From: Sphingomonas glacialis
GTDB taxonomy: Bacteria > Pseudomonadota > Alphaproteobacteria > Sphingomonadales > Sphingomonadaceae
Direction: 5' to 3'
DNA length: 64,000 bases
Assembly (NCBI RefSeq): GCF_014653575.1
Contig: NZ_BNAQ01000003.1
Location: 186,001 to 250,000, forward strand
A program made the position numbers and the translations under genes. The notes under the pieces are model-generated. The model made no database searches and was not told where the DNA came from. It saw only the letters and a program-made list of their open reading frames with translations. Below, piece after piece: positions 52,431 through 64,000 of the stretch (positions within the stretch are counted from its first letter, which is position 1; every line of letters starts with the position of its first letter).

Positions 52431-52931
52431 TCAACCCAGGCGCTTAACCTTGCGCAATCGCGCGAGCAGGTGGCGCGGGGTCAAACCGGTCCGCGGATCG
52501 CGCCAAACGGGCGCAATCGCGTACAAGGGCGCGAGCACGAAATCGCGGTCCTGGAAGGCGGCGTGCGGGACGCGCAGCCCTTTCGATCGCCATGCGCCGC
52601 CCGACCAGGCGACGATATCGAGATCGATCACGCGTGCGCCCCAGCGCGCGCCACGCCGCCGCCCGAAAGCGCGCTCGATCGCCTTGAGCCGCGCGAGCAT
52701 CGCAGGCGGCGCGACCTCGCTCTCGATCAGCACGACGGCATTGGCGAAGCGTCGAATCGACGGTCCGATCGGGGCACTGCTCGATACAGGGGATTCGGCG
52801 ACGACACCGCCGAGCGCCGCGATCGCTGCGGCGACTTCCGCCACCGGGCTGCCATGCACTCCGCGCCGATTCGATCCGATCGCAATCGCATAGCAGGGGG
52901 CTTGGCGCAGGGTACAGGTTGAGTTGCTCAC
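52431..52931 (-). CDS. folK: 2-amino-4-hydroxy-6-hydroxymethyldihydropteridine pyrophosphokinase
   Basis: FolK transfers pyrophosphate from ATP to the pterin in folate synthesis. The 166-residue protein shows AIAIGSNRRG near 17, RRFANAVVLIESEVAPPAMLARLKAIERAFGRRRGARWGARVIDLDIV near 57-104 and VPHAAFQDRDFVLAPLYAIAP near 119, all typical of HPPK. The start is uncertain: GTG at 52931 is the best choice, since the frame has no ATG close to the conserved GSN motif. It is divergent from the uracil-DNA glycosylase gene, with only 23 nt between starts. Confidence 0.92.
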   Translation of the reverse strand: MSNSTCTLRQAPCYAIAIGSNRRGVHGSPVAEVAAAIAALGGVVAESPVSSSAPIGPSIRRFANAVVLIESEVAPPAMLARLKAIERAFGRRRGARWGARVIDLDIVAWSGGAWRSKGLRVPHAAFQDRDFVLAPLYAIAPVWRDPRTGLTPRHLLARLRKVKRLG

Positions 52932-52954
52932 CCAAACCTGCCTATCGCATCGCG

Positions 52955-53617
52955 ATGAACTTCGCACCCAGCCCGCTGCCCGAAACCGAACCTTCGCGCG
53001 ATTGCCCGCTTTGCCCCCGCCTTGTCGGCTTGCGCGAGACGTTGCGCGTCGAACATCCAGCGTGGTGGAACGCTCCCGTCCCCGCGTTCGGCGATCCGCA
53101 GGCGTGGCTCGGCATCGTCGGCCTCGCCCCTGGCCAGTTCGGCGCGAATCGTACCGGGCGGCCGTTCACCGGCGATCGCTCGGGGCCATTGTTGTTCGAT
53201 ACGCTCGCCAAGTTCGGGCTCGCCACTGGCGACTATGAGGGCAAGCCCGACGACACGCTCCAGCTCGACGGCGTGATGATCGTCAACGCGGTCAAATGTC
53301 TCCCGCCCGAAAACAAGCCGACGCCCGAGGAAATCCGCACCTGCCGCCCCTTCCTCGAAGCGCAGGCCGATGCGGTCCCCAGCGCGCGCGTGTTCATCGC
53401 GCTCGGCCAGGTGGCGCATCAGTCGGCGGTCAAGATCCTCGGCGGACGCCTCCCCAAATGCCGCTTCGCGCACGGTGCCGAGCATCGCATGCCCGACGGG
53501 CGCATCCTGATCGATAGCTATCACTGCTCGAGCTACAACCAGAGCACCGGGCGGCTCACCGCCGAGATGTTCGAGGCGGTGTTCGCGCGCGCCTTGGAAC
53601 TGCGCGCGGCGGGCTGA
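52955..53617 (+). CDS. Uracil-DNA glycosylase, family 5 (UdgB-like)
   Basis: This 220-residue base-excision repair enzyme has an N-terminal CPLCPRLV (iron-sulfur type cysteines), motif 1 GLAPGQFGANRTGRPFTGD near 64, NAVKCLPPENKPTPEEIRTCRPFLEAQ near 112 with two further cysteines, FIALGQVAHQSAVKILGG near 148 and the C-terminal SYHCSSYNQSTGRLT near 190. The GLAPG motif without the catalytic Asp of family 4 and the SYHCS motif fit family 5 (UDGb). The start at 52955 is preferred over 52919. Confidence 0.9.
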   Translation: MNFAPSPLPETEPSRDCPLCPRLVGLRETLRVEHPAWWNAPVPAFGDPQAWLGIVGLAPGQFGANRTGRPFTGDRSGPLLFDTLAKFGLATGDYEGKPDDTLQLDGVMIVNAVKCLPPENKPTPEEIRTCRPFLEAQADAVPSARVFIALGQVAHQSAVKILGGRLPKCRFAHGAEHRMPDGRILIDSYHCSSYNQSTGRLTAEMFEAVFARALELRAAG

Positions 53618-53627
53618 CCGCCCCGCG

Positions 53628-54479
<852 letters not shown>

Positions 54480-54534
54480 GCGCCGCCATATCGGGCTTCG
54501 CCGCCGCGATTCAAAGACGCAAAAGGAATTGGGC

Positions 54535-54933
54535 GTGGAAAAGCTGTTCGAAACGATCGCGCAAAAGGCGACGGGCTGGGCAGGGCGCCCGCCCGCCTTC
54601 GTCCTCGCGCTGTCGGTAATCGTGATCTGGGGCGTGACCGGGCCGCTGTTCCACTATTCCGACACGTGGCAGCTGGTGATCAACACCGGCACCACCGTCG
54701 TCACCTTCCTGATGGTGTTCCTCATCCAGAACGCGCAGAATCGCGACGCCTCGGCGATCCAGGCCAAGCTCGACGAGATCATCCGCGCGACCACCGATGC
54801 GCGCAACGCGTTCATCGGGATCGAGCATCTGACGCAGGACGAGCTCGAAGGCATCCGTCGGATGATCGAGCGCGATTGCGGCGAGAGCTCGACCGATCAC
54901 CACGCCATCGAACGGCTGATCGGCCGGCTCTAA
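54535..54933 (+). CDS. Low-affinity iron permease family protein
   Basis: This 132-residue protein has two transmembrane helices (about 18-35 and 46-64) followed by a FLIQNAQNRDASAIQAKLDEIIRATTDARNAFIGIEHLTQDELE cytoplasmic stretch, the signature of the bacterial family named for yeast Fet4-like low-affinity iron permeases. Iron transport by bacterial members is not proven. The GTG start was chosen because AAGGA lies 8 nt upstream. It is wedged between aguB and aguA on the other strand. Confidence 0.82.
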   Translation: MEKLFETIAQKATGWAGRPPAFVLALSVIVIWGVTGPLFHYSDTWQLVINTGTTVVTFLMVFLIQNAQNRDASAIQAKLDEIIRATTDARNAFIGIEHLTQDELEGIRRMIERDCGESSTDHHAIERLIGRL

Positions 54934-54940
54934 CCCCGAA

Positions 54941-55915
<975 letters not shown>

Positions 55916-55918
55916 ACG

Positions 55919-57559
<1,641 letters not shown>

Positions 57560-57687
57560 CGGCAAGCCCTTTTACTGGATTTCGCGCACCGTTCTGGCAG
57601 GCCACGATCAAACGCGCAACGCTCCGGAACGGGTCGCTTGCGGGGGATCGGAAACGCGGTATCGTGCGGAATCATAGGGGGGATTCC

Positions 57688-59703
57688 ATGACACGACATA
57701 TGCTGCGCGCAGCGCTGATCGCCTGCGTTGCCACATCACCGCTTGCCGCGAGCGCGGCCCCGGATGCAGCGGCGACCGCACCCACCGCGCTGACCGACGC
57801 GCAGCGCTTCGGCGCGCGCGAATCGGTGCAGCAGATCAGCCTTTCGCCCGATGGCAAACGCGCCGTCGTGCTGATGAGCGCGGGCGATCGCGGCGTCGCG
57901 GCGTTCGTGCTGACGGTCGATTCGGCCGAACCATTGGTCCGCGTGTTCGGCTCGAGCGGCGAGAAGGAGCAGCTCGATTATTGCCAATGGGCCACCAACG
58001 ACCGGCTAGTCTGCGGGCTGCGCTTCACCGACGGCAAGGTCAGCGACATGGTCGGCTTCGATCGGCTGATCACGGTGCAGGCCGATGGCAAGAACCTCAA
58101 GCTGCTCAGCGCCAGGACCTCGACCGACGCGCTTGGCGTGATGCAGAATGGCGGGCGCATCATCGACTGGCAGGGCGACCCCAGCGGCGCCACGCTGCTG
58201 ATGACGCGCCAGGTCGTTCCCGAATACAGTACCGGCACGCATCTCAACGAGACCGACCACGGTCTCGCCGTCGAACGCGTCGATCCCGCGACACTGCGCC
58301 GCAGCTTCGTCGAGCCCGCGCGCGCGGATACCGAGGAATATATCTCCGACGGGCGCGGGACCGTTCGCATCGCCGGCATCCGGCCGAAAACGAGCAGCGG
58401 CTATGGCGCGACGCATATCCGCTATGTCTATCGCAAGGCCGGCACGACCAAATGGCTGCCGCTCAGCACCGTCACCGGCGACGCACAGACCGAATCCGGG
58501 TTCGATCCCTATGCCGTCGATCCCGCGCTCGACGTGGTCTATGGCTTCGATAATCTCGACGGGCGGCGCGCGCTGTTCAAGATCGCGCTCGATGGCAGCC
58601 TCAAGCGGGAGCTCGTCTATTCGCGCCCCGACGTCGATGTCGCCGGGCTGGTCCGCATCGGGCGTCACAACCGCGTGGTCGGCGTGAGCTTCGTCACCGA
58701 TCGCCGCCAGACCGATTTCTTCGACCCCGAGCTCAAGAAGCTGTCGCTGAGCCTGTCCAAGGCGATGCCGGGCACCCCGCTGGTCCGCTTCATCGACGCC
58801 AGCGCGGATGAATCGAAGCTGTTGCTGTGGACCGGAAGCGATATCGATCCCGGCAAGTACATGGTGTTCGACAAGAAGACGCGACACCTCGACGCTCTGC
58901 TGCTCGCGCGCCCGCCGCTCGAGGAAGCGAAGCTTGCCCCGGTCAAGGCGATCACCTTTCCCGCCGCCGACGGCACGCCGATCCCGGCCTATCTGACGCT
59001 CCCGGTGGGCGGATCGGGCAAGGGGCTACCCGCGATCGTCATGCCGCACGGCGGCCCGGGCGACCGCGACGAATGGGGCTTCGACTGGCTGGTCCAGTTC
59101 CTCGCCGCGCGCGGCTACGCCGTGCTCCAGCCGAACTATCGCGGATCGACCGGTTATGGCGATACATGGTTCCAGCAAAACGGTTTCAAATCGTGGCGCA
59201 TCGCGATCGGCGACGTCAACGATGCCGGGCGCTGGATGGTCAAGCAGGGCATCGCCGCGCCGGGCGGGCTCGCGATCGTCGGATGGTCGTATGGCGGCTA
59301 TGCCGCGCTGCAATCGCCGATCCTCGACCCTGCGCTGTTCAAGGCGATCGTCGCGATCGCGCCGGTCACCGATCTCGACACGTGGCGCCACGAGCACGAC
59401 CATTATGAGAGCTTCGCGCTGGTCGATGCGTTTGTCGGCAAGGGCCCGCATATCCGCGAGGGATCGCCTGCGCTGAACGCCGCGCAGATCGCCGCGCCGG
59501 TGCTGCTGTTCCACGGCGACATGGACCAGAATGTCGGCATCGGCGAATCGCGCACGATGGCGAGCCGGCTGCGCAGCGCGCACAAGCAAGTCGAGCTGGT
59601 CGAGTTCAAGGGGCTCGATCATCAGCTCGACGATACTACCGCGCGCACGAAGATGCTCGACAAGACCGATACATTCCTGCGCACGTCGCTCGGCATCAAG
59701 TGA
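57688..59703 (+). CDS. Exported S9 family prolyl oligopeptidase-like peptidase
   Basis: This 671-residue serine peptidase has a signal peptide (cleavage after ASA, about 24), a beta-propeller region of about 370 residues, and an alpha/beta-hydrolase domain. The catalytic triad is visible: Ser in GWSYGGYAAL near 533, Asp in FHGDMDQNVGIGES near 611, and His in FKGLDHQLDD near 648. It is divergent from the M28 peptidase gene (128-nt gap). A strong bidirectional terminator follows. Confidence 0.93.
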   Translation: MTRHMLRAALIACVATSPLAASAAPDAAATAPTALTDAQRFGARESVQQISLSPDGKRAVVLMSAGDRGVAAFVLTVDSAEPLVRVFGSSGEKEQLDYCQWATNDRLVCGLRFTDGKVSDMVGFDRLITVQADGKNLKLLSARTSTDALGVMQNGGRIIDWQGDPSGATLLMTRQVVPEYSTGTHLNETDHGLAVERVDPATLRRSFVEPARADTEEYISDGRGTVRIAGIRPKTSSGYGATHIRYVYRKAGTTKWLPLSTVTGDAQTESGFDPYAVDPALDVVYGFDNLDGRRALFKIALDGSLKRELVYSRPDVDVAGLVRIGRHNRVVGVSFVTDRRQTDFFDPELKKLSLSLSKAMPGTPLVRFIDASADESKLLLWTGSDIDPGKYMVFDKKTRHLDALLLARPPLEEAKLAPVKAITFPAADGTPIPAYLTLPVGGSGKGLPAIVMPHGGPGDRDEWGFDWLVQFLAARGYAVLQPNYRGSTGYGDTWFQQNGFKSWRIAIGDVNDAGRWMVKQGIAAPGGLAIVGWSYGGYAALQSPILDPALFKAIVAIAPVTDLDTWRHEHDHYESFALVDAFVGKGPHIREGSPALNAAQIAAPVLLFHGDMDQNVGIGESRTMASRLRSAHKQVELVEFKGLDHQLDDTTARTKMLDKTDTFLRTSLGIK

Positions 59704-59707
59704 CACG

Positions 59708-59742
59708 AAAAAGGGCGGCCCGATGCGGGGCCGCCCTTCTTG
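59708..59742. terminator. Bidirectional intrinsic terminator between the S9 peptidase and rpsD genes
   Basis: An 11-bp perfect stem (AAGGGCGGCCC / GGGCCGCCCTT, arms 59711-59721 and 59728-59738) has a 6-nt loop. On the minus strand it is followed by a run of T (from 59712 down), so it best serves rpsD; on the plus strand TTCTTGG follows. Confidence 0.85.
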
Positions 59743-59753
59743 GTTCGGATCGG

Positions 59754-59854
59754 CGCCGTGGCGAAGCCACGGCGTCGGTCGGTGCCTCGGGCACCGCCGG
59801 CCGAGCCGCTGAGTATGGCTGGCGCTAGCTTCGCTAGCGCCTCGCCTCAGCGGC
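59754..59854. repeat. Cluster of nested hairpins at the rpsD 3' end
   Basis: Three perfect hairpins with 3-nt loops stand in a row: CGCCGTGGC/GCCACGGCG (59754-59774), CGGTGCC/GGCACCG (59780-59796) and GGCGCTAGC/GCTAGCGCC (59821-59841). An outer pair GCCGCTGAG/CTCAGCGGC (about 59805 and 59846) involves the last rpsD codons. It resembles a compact REP cluster or an mRNA-stabilising 3' structure. Confidence 0.75.
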
Positions 59855-60461
59855 TGTAGAACTCGACCACCAGGTTCGGTTCCATCTTCACCGGATAGGG
59901 CACTTCGTCGAGCGCCGGCACGCGCGTGAAGGTGACCTTCGCCGCACCGTCGGGCGCGACATAATCGGGGATTTCGCGCTCGGCGAGCTGCTGCGCTTCG
60001 AGCACCAGCGCCATTTCCTTGGCCTTGGTGCCCAGCGTGATCTCGTCACCGACGAAGCAGCGACGCGACGCGATGTTGCACTTCACGCCGTTGACGCGGA
60101 TGTGGCCGTGCGAAACGAGCTGACGCGCCGCCCAGACGGTCGGTGCGAACTTGGCGCGATAGACGATCATGTCGAGACGCTGCTCGAGCAGGCCGATCAG
60201 GTTCTGGCCGGTGTCGCCCTTCATGCGCGCTGCCTCGGTGTAGCACGCGCGGAACTGCTTCTCGGTCACGTCGCCATAATAGCCCTTAAGCTTCTGCTTG
60301 GCGCGCAGCTGGATGCCGAAGTCCGAGACCTTGCCCTTGCGGCGCTGGCCGTGCTGGCCGGGGCCATATTCGCGCTTGTTGACGGGCGACTTGGGACGAC
60401 CCCAGATGTTCTCGCCCATCCGGCGATCGAGCTTGTACTTTGCGCTTGAACGCTTCGACAT
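59847..60461 (-). CDS. rpsD: 30S ribosomal protein S4
   Basis: S4 is a primary 16S rRNA-binding protein needed for 30S assembly. The 204-residue start [28 protein letters not shown] was chosen, with AAGGA 7 nt upstream; the open frame continues 38 codons upstream but without conservation. The S4 RNA-binding domain ([31 protein letters not shown], about 94-124) is intact. It is a stand-alone gene, as usual in alphaproteobacteria. The leader contains two hairpins. Confidence 0.98.
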   Translation of the reverse strand: MSKRSSAKYKLDRRMGENIWGRPKSPVNKREYGPGQHGQRRKGKVSDFGIQLRAKQKLKGYYGDVTEKQFRACYTEAARMKGDTGQNLIGLLEQRLDMIVYRAKFAPTVWAARQLVSHGHIRVNGVKCNIASRRCFVGDEITLGTKAKEMALVLEAQQLAEREIPDYVAPDGAAKVTFTRVPALDEVPYPVKMEPNLVVEFYSR

Positions 60462-60497
60462 GTGATATTCCTTGGCAAGTGCTTCGTGACAAGACCA

Positions 60498-60530
60498 CCT
60501 GCCGGGGCAGGCGATCGATACCCGGTATCG
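60498..60530 (-). promoter_or_regulatory. Paired hairpins in the rpsD leader
   Basis: Two perfect stems lie close together: CCTGCC-GG-GGCAGG (60498-60511) and CGATACC-C-GGTATCG (60516-60530), 37-69 nt before the rpsD ATG. They could form an S4-responsive leader structure or simply protect the 5' end. Confidence 0.4.
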
Positions 60531-60671
60531 CTCTATCCAGATCTTTGGAGGATCAAGGCAGGGCCACCACTTCACCGGGGTGCGGGGCCATTTGCGAAGG
60601 TGGGCGCTTAGCCGCGTGGGCCGTGTGAGTCAAGCTGGACAGCTGCGGCCCGTCACGCCAAGACCGCGGGC

Positions 60672-60974
60672 ATGAGCGAAATCCTGTCAGGCCCCGACTG
60701 CACCACCATGATCGAGGTCCGCGCCGGCGTCGACCAGGTCGACCGCGAACTGATCGCGCTGCTGGCACGGCGCTTCGCGTACATGGATGCCGCCGCGCGG
60801 ATCAAACCCGCGCGCACGGCGGTGCGCGACGAAGCGCGCAAGGCCCAGGTCATCGCCAATGCCTGCGCCGCGGCGCAGGCGGCCGGCGTGCCCGAACGGA
60901 TCGTCGCCAATCTGTGGGAACAGCTGGTCGAAGCGTCGATCGCCTACGAACTCGCCGCATTTGACCGACGCTGA
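60672..60974 (+). CDS. Chorismate mutase (AroQ class)
   Basis: This 100-residue all-helical chorismate mutase converts chorismate to prephenate for phenylalanine and tyrosine synthesis. It shows IEVRAGVDQVDRELIALLARRFAYMDAAARIK (about 14-45, with the Arg/Lys active-site residues), DEARKAQVI near 53 and a final WEQLVEASIAYEL helix. It is single-domain, not fused to PDT or DAHPS. It is close in size and sequence to the PchB-like or AroQ-gamma-minus-signal forms; no signal peptide is present. Confidence 0.88.
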   Translation: MSEILSGPDCTTMIEVRAGVDQVDRELIALLARRFAYMDAAARIKPARTAVRDEARKAQVIANACAAAQAAGVPERIVANLWEQLVEASIAYELAAFDRR

Positions 60975-60978
60975 TCGC

Positions 60979-61230
60979 TCAGCGCGGGACGTCGACGCCG
61001 TTGCCGCGGCTCTGGTTCTGCATGTGCTCGGCCGAGCGCTGCCCCTCGAGGTCGAGCGTCGCCCATTCCGCCTTGGTGCGGCAGACACGCTTGACGAACA
61101 GCGACCCGGTCGCTTCCTGGCTGCGGCAGACCGTCTTTTCTTTCTCGATCGGAGCGTCCGCGGGGACCGCGTCGCTCGCATAAGCAAGGCTCGGGACGCA
61201 CAGCAGCACAACAGCGACGATAGTTTTCAT
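60979..61230 (-). CDS. Small secreted protein of unknown function
   Basis: This 83-residue protein has a Sec signal (MKTIVAVVLLCVPSLAYASD, cleavage near 18). The mature part has two cysteines in VCRSQEATGSLFVKRVCRTKAEW, a pattern common in small sphingomonad exported proteins, and could form one disulfide. It ends 4 nt from the chorismate mutase stop (convergent). No function can be assigned. Confidence 0.7.
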   Translation of the reverse strand: MKTIVAVVLLCVPSLAYASDAVPADAPIEKEKTVCRSQEATGSLFVKRVCRTKAEWATLDLEGQRSAEHMQNQSRGNGVDVPR

Positions 61231-61302
61231 GGTGTTCCCGTGCCCCCACTCAGCGCGATGTAAGTCGTTGCTACACCGCAATATAACGCCGCTACGCGCA
61301 GA

Positions 61303-62040
61303 TCAAGGTCGCCGCGGCGTCTTCCCCGACAGCGCCGACAACACGCCGCGCAGCGTCCGCACTTCCTGCGCCGACCAGGCGGGCTTGGTGAGCAAGGTGC
61401 GCAGCGTGCGTCGCGTCACCGGGGTGCGGTCAGGCGGATAGAAGAAGTCGGTCGCCACGAGCATCGCGTCGAGCTGGCCGATCATCCCGTCGAGCTCGGC
61501 CTGCGGCGCGGGCTCGTGCAGTTCGACCGCGGGCGGCTGCGCCAGCCCCATGCCCTTCGACCATTCGTACGCGACGAGGATGACCGCCTGTGCGAGATTG
61601 AGCGAGCCGAATTCGGGGTTGATCGGCACGGTGATGATCGTCCGCGCGAGCGCGACGTCGTCGGTCTCGAGCCCCGAGCGTTCGGGCCCGAACAGGATCG
61701 CCGCGCGCCCCGGCCCGGCATGGATCGCGGCAGCGGCCTCCTCGGGGGTCACCACCGGCTTGGTCACGCCGCGCTTGCGCACCGTGGTCGCATAGACATG
61801 GCTGCAATCGGCGACCGCGTCGGCGACGGTTTCATAGACTTGCGCTCGTTCGAGCACGATATCGGCACCCGATGCCGCCGGCCCGGCCGAGGGATTGGGC
61901 CAGCCGTCGCGCGGCGACACCAGCCGCATCTCGACCAAGCCGAAATTGAGCATCGCGCGCGCGGCCTTGCCGATATTCTCGCCGAGCTGCGGGCGGACGA
62001 GGACGAGGACGGGCGGCGGAACAGCCGGAAGCGTGCTCAC
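61303..62040 (-). CDS. SpoU/TrmJ-type RNA methyltransferase
   Basis: This 245-residue SPOUT methyltransferase has [21 protein letters not shown] near 15, [14 protein letters not shown] near 115 and [23 protein letters not shown] near 136, the three conserved blocks of TrmH/TrmJ enzymes. TrmJ 2'-O-methylates position 32 in tRNAs; the exact substrate here is inferred. The ATG overlaps the nrdR stop (ATGA), and the C-terminal extension fits TrmJ. Confidence 0.92.
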   Translation of the reverse strand: MSTLPAVPPPVLVLVRPQLGENIGKAARAMLNFGLVEMRLVSPRDGWPNPSAGPAASGADIVLERAQVYETVADAVADCSHVYATTVRKRGVTKPVVTPEEAAAAIHAGPGRAAILFGPERSGLETDDVALARTIITVPINPEFGSLNLAQAVILVAYEWSKGMGLAQPPAVELHEPAPQAELDGMIGQLDAMLVATDFFYPPDRTPVTRRTLRTLLTKPAWSAQEVRTLRGVLSALSGKTPRRP

Positions 62041-62498
62041 GCCTTGCCGACCTCGCTCACCGTACCGGCGAACTCCTCGAAATCGCGCGCTTCACGGAAA
62101 TCCTTATAGACGCTGGCGAAGCGGATATAGGCGACCGAATCGAGACCCTTGAGCCCCTCCATCACCATCTCCCCGATTCGCCCAGAGCGCACTTCGCTTT
62201 CGCCCTGCGTCTCGAGCTGGCGCTGGATGCCCGAGACGAGCTTCTCGAGTCGCACCGCCTCGATCGGGCGCTTGCGCGCCGCGATCGAGACCGAGCGGAG
62301 CAGCTTCTCGCGGTCGAACGGCTCGCGCTTGTCCTCGCTCTTGAGCACGGTCAGCTCGCGCAGTTGGATCCGTTCGAACGTGGTGAAACGCGCTGCACAC
62401 CCCTCGCACTGGCGCCGGCGTCGGATCGCACCGGCATCTTCGGTCGGGCGCGAATCCTTGACCTGGCTGTCTTCATGTCCGCAAAAGGGGCAGCGCAT
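62037..62498 (-). CDS. nrdR: Transcriptional regulator NrdR
   Basis: NrdR represses ribonucleotide reductase genes in response to ATP/dATP. The 153-residue protein has an N-terminal zinc ribbon ([13 protein letters not shown], Cys3 and Cys6, then CEGC, Cys31 and Cys34), RFTTFERI, and an ATP-cone ([28 protein letters not shown] near 56). It belongs to a glyA-orf-nrdR-trmJ order. glyA-nrdR neighbourhood is common in alphaproteobacteria. Confidence 0.98.
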   Translation of the reverse strand: MRCPFCGHEDSQVKDSRPTEDAGAIRRRRQCEGCAARFTTFERIQLRELTVLKSEDKREPFDREKLLRSVSIAARKRPIEAVRLEKLVSGIQRQLETQGESEVRSGRIGEMVMEGLKGLDSVAYIRFASVYKDFREARDFEEFAGTVSEVGKA

Positions 62499-62501
62499 CT
62501 C

Positions 62502-62756
62502 TTATTTGTTCAACTTTCGATAAGCGGCATAGCCGGCGCCGAGCAAAGCGCCCGTCATCAGCGAAAACGGCAGCACGATCGCCGCCAGCGCACCGACGAC
62601 GGCGCCGCCGACGATCCGGTTGCCTTCCTCGCCGCCGAGCAGCGTGCTGGTCTTGTCGACCGCGCTGTCGAGCACTTCGACGACATCCTCGCCAACGGCG
62701 CGGGCCATGTCTTCGAAGGTGGTCTTGGGTTTCTCGTCGCCAGCGGGATCGGTCAT
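62502..62756 (-). CDS. Small membrane protein between glyA and nrdR
   Basis: This 84-residue protein has an acidic, charged N-terminal half (MTDPAGDEKPKTTFEDMARAVGEDVVEVLDSAV, likely helical), then two short hydrophobic glycine-rich segments (about 48-62 and 64-78) and a basic end. The pattern, a helix followed by a glycine-rich membrane hairpin, recalls small membrane-remodelling or phage-shock-like proteins, but no family can be named. The start lies 1 nt after the glyA stop, so it is translationally coupled. nrdR starts 3 nt after its stop. Confidence 0.7.
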   Translation of the reverse strand: MTDPAGDEKPKTTFEDMARAVGEDVVEVLDSAVDKTSTLLGGEEGNRIVGGAVVGALAAIVLPFSLMTGALLGAGYAAYRKLNK

Positions 62757-62757
62757 G

Positions 62758-64000
62758 TCAGCTCTCCGGGTAGATCGGGAACCGGTGACATAGTGCAATA
62801 ACACGCTCCCGTACAGCGGCTTCTACCGCCGGGTCGCCGCCCTCGCCCTTCTGGCGCAGGCCGTCGAGCACGTCGGCGACCATGTTGCCGATCTCGCGGA
62901 ACTCGGCCGGGCCAAAGCCGCGCGTCGTGCCCGCGGGCGTGCCGACGCGGATGCCGCTGGTCTTGGTCGGCGGGAGCGGATCGTTGGGGATGCCGTTCTT
63001 GTTGCAGGTGATGTTCGCACGCTCGAGCGCTTCGTCGGCATCCTTGCCGGTGACGCCGAGCGGGGTGAGGTCGATCAGCGCGAGATGCGTGTCGGTCCCG
63101 CCCGAGACGATCTCGGCGCCGCGCTCCTTGAGCGTCGCCGCGAGCACCTTGGCGTTCTCCATCACCGCAGCGATGTAGCTCTTGAAGTCGGGTTCGAGCG
63201 CTTCGCCGAACGCGACCGCCTTGGCGGCGATGACGTGCATCAGCGGGCCGCCCTGCAGCCCCGGGAACACCGCCGAGTTGAACTTCTTGCCGAGCGCCTC
63301 GTCATTGCTGAGGATCATGCCGCCGCGCGGGCCGCGCAGCGTCTTGTGCGTCGTCGTCGTCACGACATGCGCGTGCGGCAGCGGCGAGGGATGCAGGCCG
63401 GCCGCGACCAGTCCCGAGAAATGCGCCATGTCGACCAGGAAATAGGCGCCGACCTCATCCGCGATCGCGCGGAACTTGGCGAAATCGATCTGCCGCGGAT
63501 AGGCCGAGCCACCCGCGATGATCAGCTTGGGGCGATGCTCGCGCGCCAGGCTCGCGACTTCGTCGAAGTCGATCAAGTGGCTGACCGGATCGACGCCGTA
63601 CTGCACCGCATTGAACCACTTGCCCGACATCGCCGCGCGCGCGCCGTGCGTCAGATGGCCACCGGCATCGAGGCTCATGCCGAGGATCGTCTCGCCGGGC
63701 TTCACCAAAGCGAGCATCACCGCCCCATTGGCCTGCGCGCCCGAATGCGGCTGGACGTTGACATAGGCGCAGTCGAACAGCTGCTTGGCACGGTCGATCG
63801 CCAGCTGCTCGACTTCGTCCGACGGGTGGCATCCCTGATAATAGCGCTTGCCGGGATAGCCTTCGGCATATTTGTTGGTGAACACCGAGCCCTGCGCCTG
63901 CAGCACCGCCTTCGACACGATGTTCTCGGAGGCGATCAGCTCGATCTGCGTCTGCTCGCGCGTCAGTTCGTGCTGGACGCCCGCGAACACCGCGGGGTCG
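62758..64000 (-). CDS. glyA: Serine hydroxymethyltransferase, 5' truncated by the window edge
   Basis: GlyA interconverts serine and glycine with tetrahydrofolate. The frame is open to the right edge and the codons at the edge read [29 protein letters not shown], which normally follows about 20 residues of N-terminus; the GTG at 63990 is therefore internal. The PLP lysine is in [18 protein letters not shown], and [24 protein letters not shown] and [12 protein letters not shown] are visible. glyA leads a glyA-orf-nrdR-trmJ operon. Confidence 0.96.
   Translation of the reverse strand, partial: DPAVFAGVQHELTREQTQIELIASENIVSKAVLQAQGSVFTNKYAEGYPGKRYYQGCHPSDEVEQLAIDRAKQLFDCAYVNVQPHSGAQANGAVMLALVKPGETILGMSLDAGGHLTHGARAAMSGKWFNAVQYGVDPVSHLIDFDEVASLAREHRPKLIIAGGSAYPRQIDFAKFRAIADEVGAYFLVDMAHFSGLVAAGLHPSPLPHAHVVTTTTHKTLRGPRGGMILSNDEALGKKFNSAVFPGLQGGPLMHVIAAKAVAFGEALEPDFKSYIAAVMENAKVLAATLKERGAEIVSGGTDTHLALIDLTPLGVTGKDADEALERANITCNKNGIPNDPLPPTKTSGIRVGTPAGTTRGFGPAEFREIGNMVADVLDGLRQKGEGGDPAVEAAVRERVIALCHRFPIYPES

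Overview
The window is GC-rich alphaproteobacterial chromosome. The protein families and repeat types point to an aerobic anoxygenic phototroph of the Sphingomonas/Sphingomonadales kind. This taxonomic call is inferred from gene order and protein character; there is no rRNA gene in the window to confirm it.

Positions 1-19.9 kb hold part of a photosynthesis gene cluster (PGC). On the + strand lie the 3' part of puhE (cut by the window edge) and hemA (5-aminolevulinate synthase), followed by a DUF3422 gene on the - strand. Then comes a long minus-strand superoperon, bchC-bchX-bchY-bchZ-pufB-pufA-pufL-pufM-pufC, encoding chlorophyllide reductase and its follow-on dehydrogenase, the LH1 antenna and the type-II reaction centre with its tetraheme cytochrome. 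Upstream sit crtF (-) and the divergent crtD-crtC pair (+) for methoxylated acyclic carotenoids. Next is a second minus-strand operon, bchI-bchD-bchO plus a small membrane ORF, with tspO/crtK divergent from it. The three divergent or upstream control regions carry TGT-N12-ACA palindromes of the PpsR/CrtJ type. Two of them carry tandem palindromes exactly 8 bp apart, the arrangement known from the Rhodobacter bchC promoter. A 13-bp perfect hairpin separates pufBA from pufLMC.

Positions 20-26 kb hold a DUF2189 membrane protein and a cytochrome c maturation operon on the minus strand (ccmC-D-E-F-G-H-I-like). The ccm genes are linked by ATGA overlaps and are functionally relevant to the multiheme PufC. 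An HxlR regulator with a divergent small secreted protein follows.

Positions 26.8-43.9 kb are mostly housekeeping and envelope genes: a (p)ppGpp synthetase/hydrolase; a DUF885 protein; a glycosyl-transfer group (GT2, methyltransferase, GtrA, a GT-C-like membrane protein); MarC, FolD, YggT, ArgB, a queuosine-precursor transporter, a nucleoside transporter, NnrU, a POT peptide transporter, a nitroreductase and an orphan GntR regulator.

Positions 44-64 kb hold a membrane-tethered HTH-DUF4019 protein, acyl-CoA dehydrogenase, threonylcarbamoyl-AMP synthase, MsrA, GalE, a TonB receptor, PAP2 phosphatase, tRNA-Lys(TTT), FolK, a family-5 type uracil-DNA glycosylase, AguB/AguA for putrescine synthesis, two secreted peptidases (M28, S9), RpsD, chorismate mutase, TrmJ-type methyltransferase, NrdR and GlyA (cut by the right edge). 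Several families of palindromic repeats are scattered between genes. One encodes the C-terminal tail of the GT2 protein, and another seems to be embedded in ccmF. No gene-free stretch exceeds 300 bases. I saw no CRISPR array, insertion sequence, prophage or rRNA gene.
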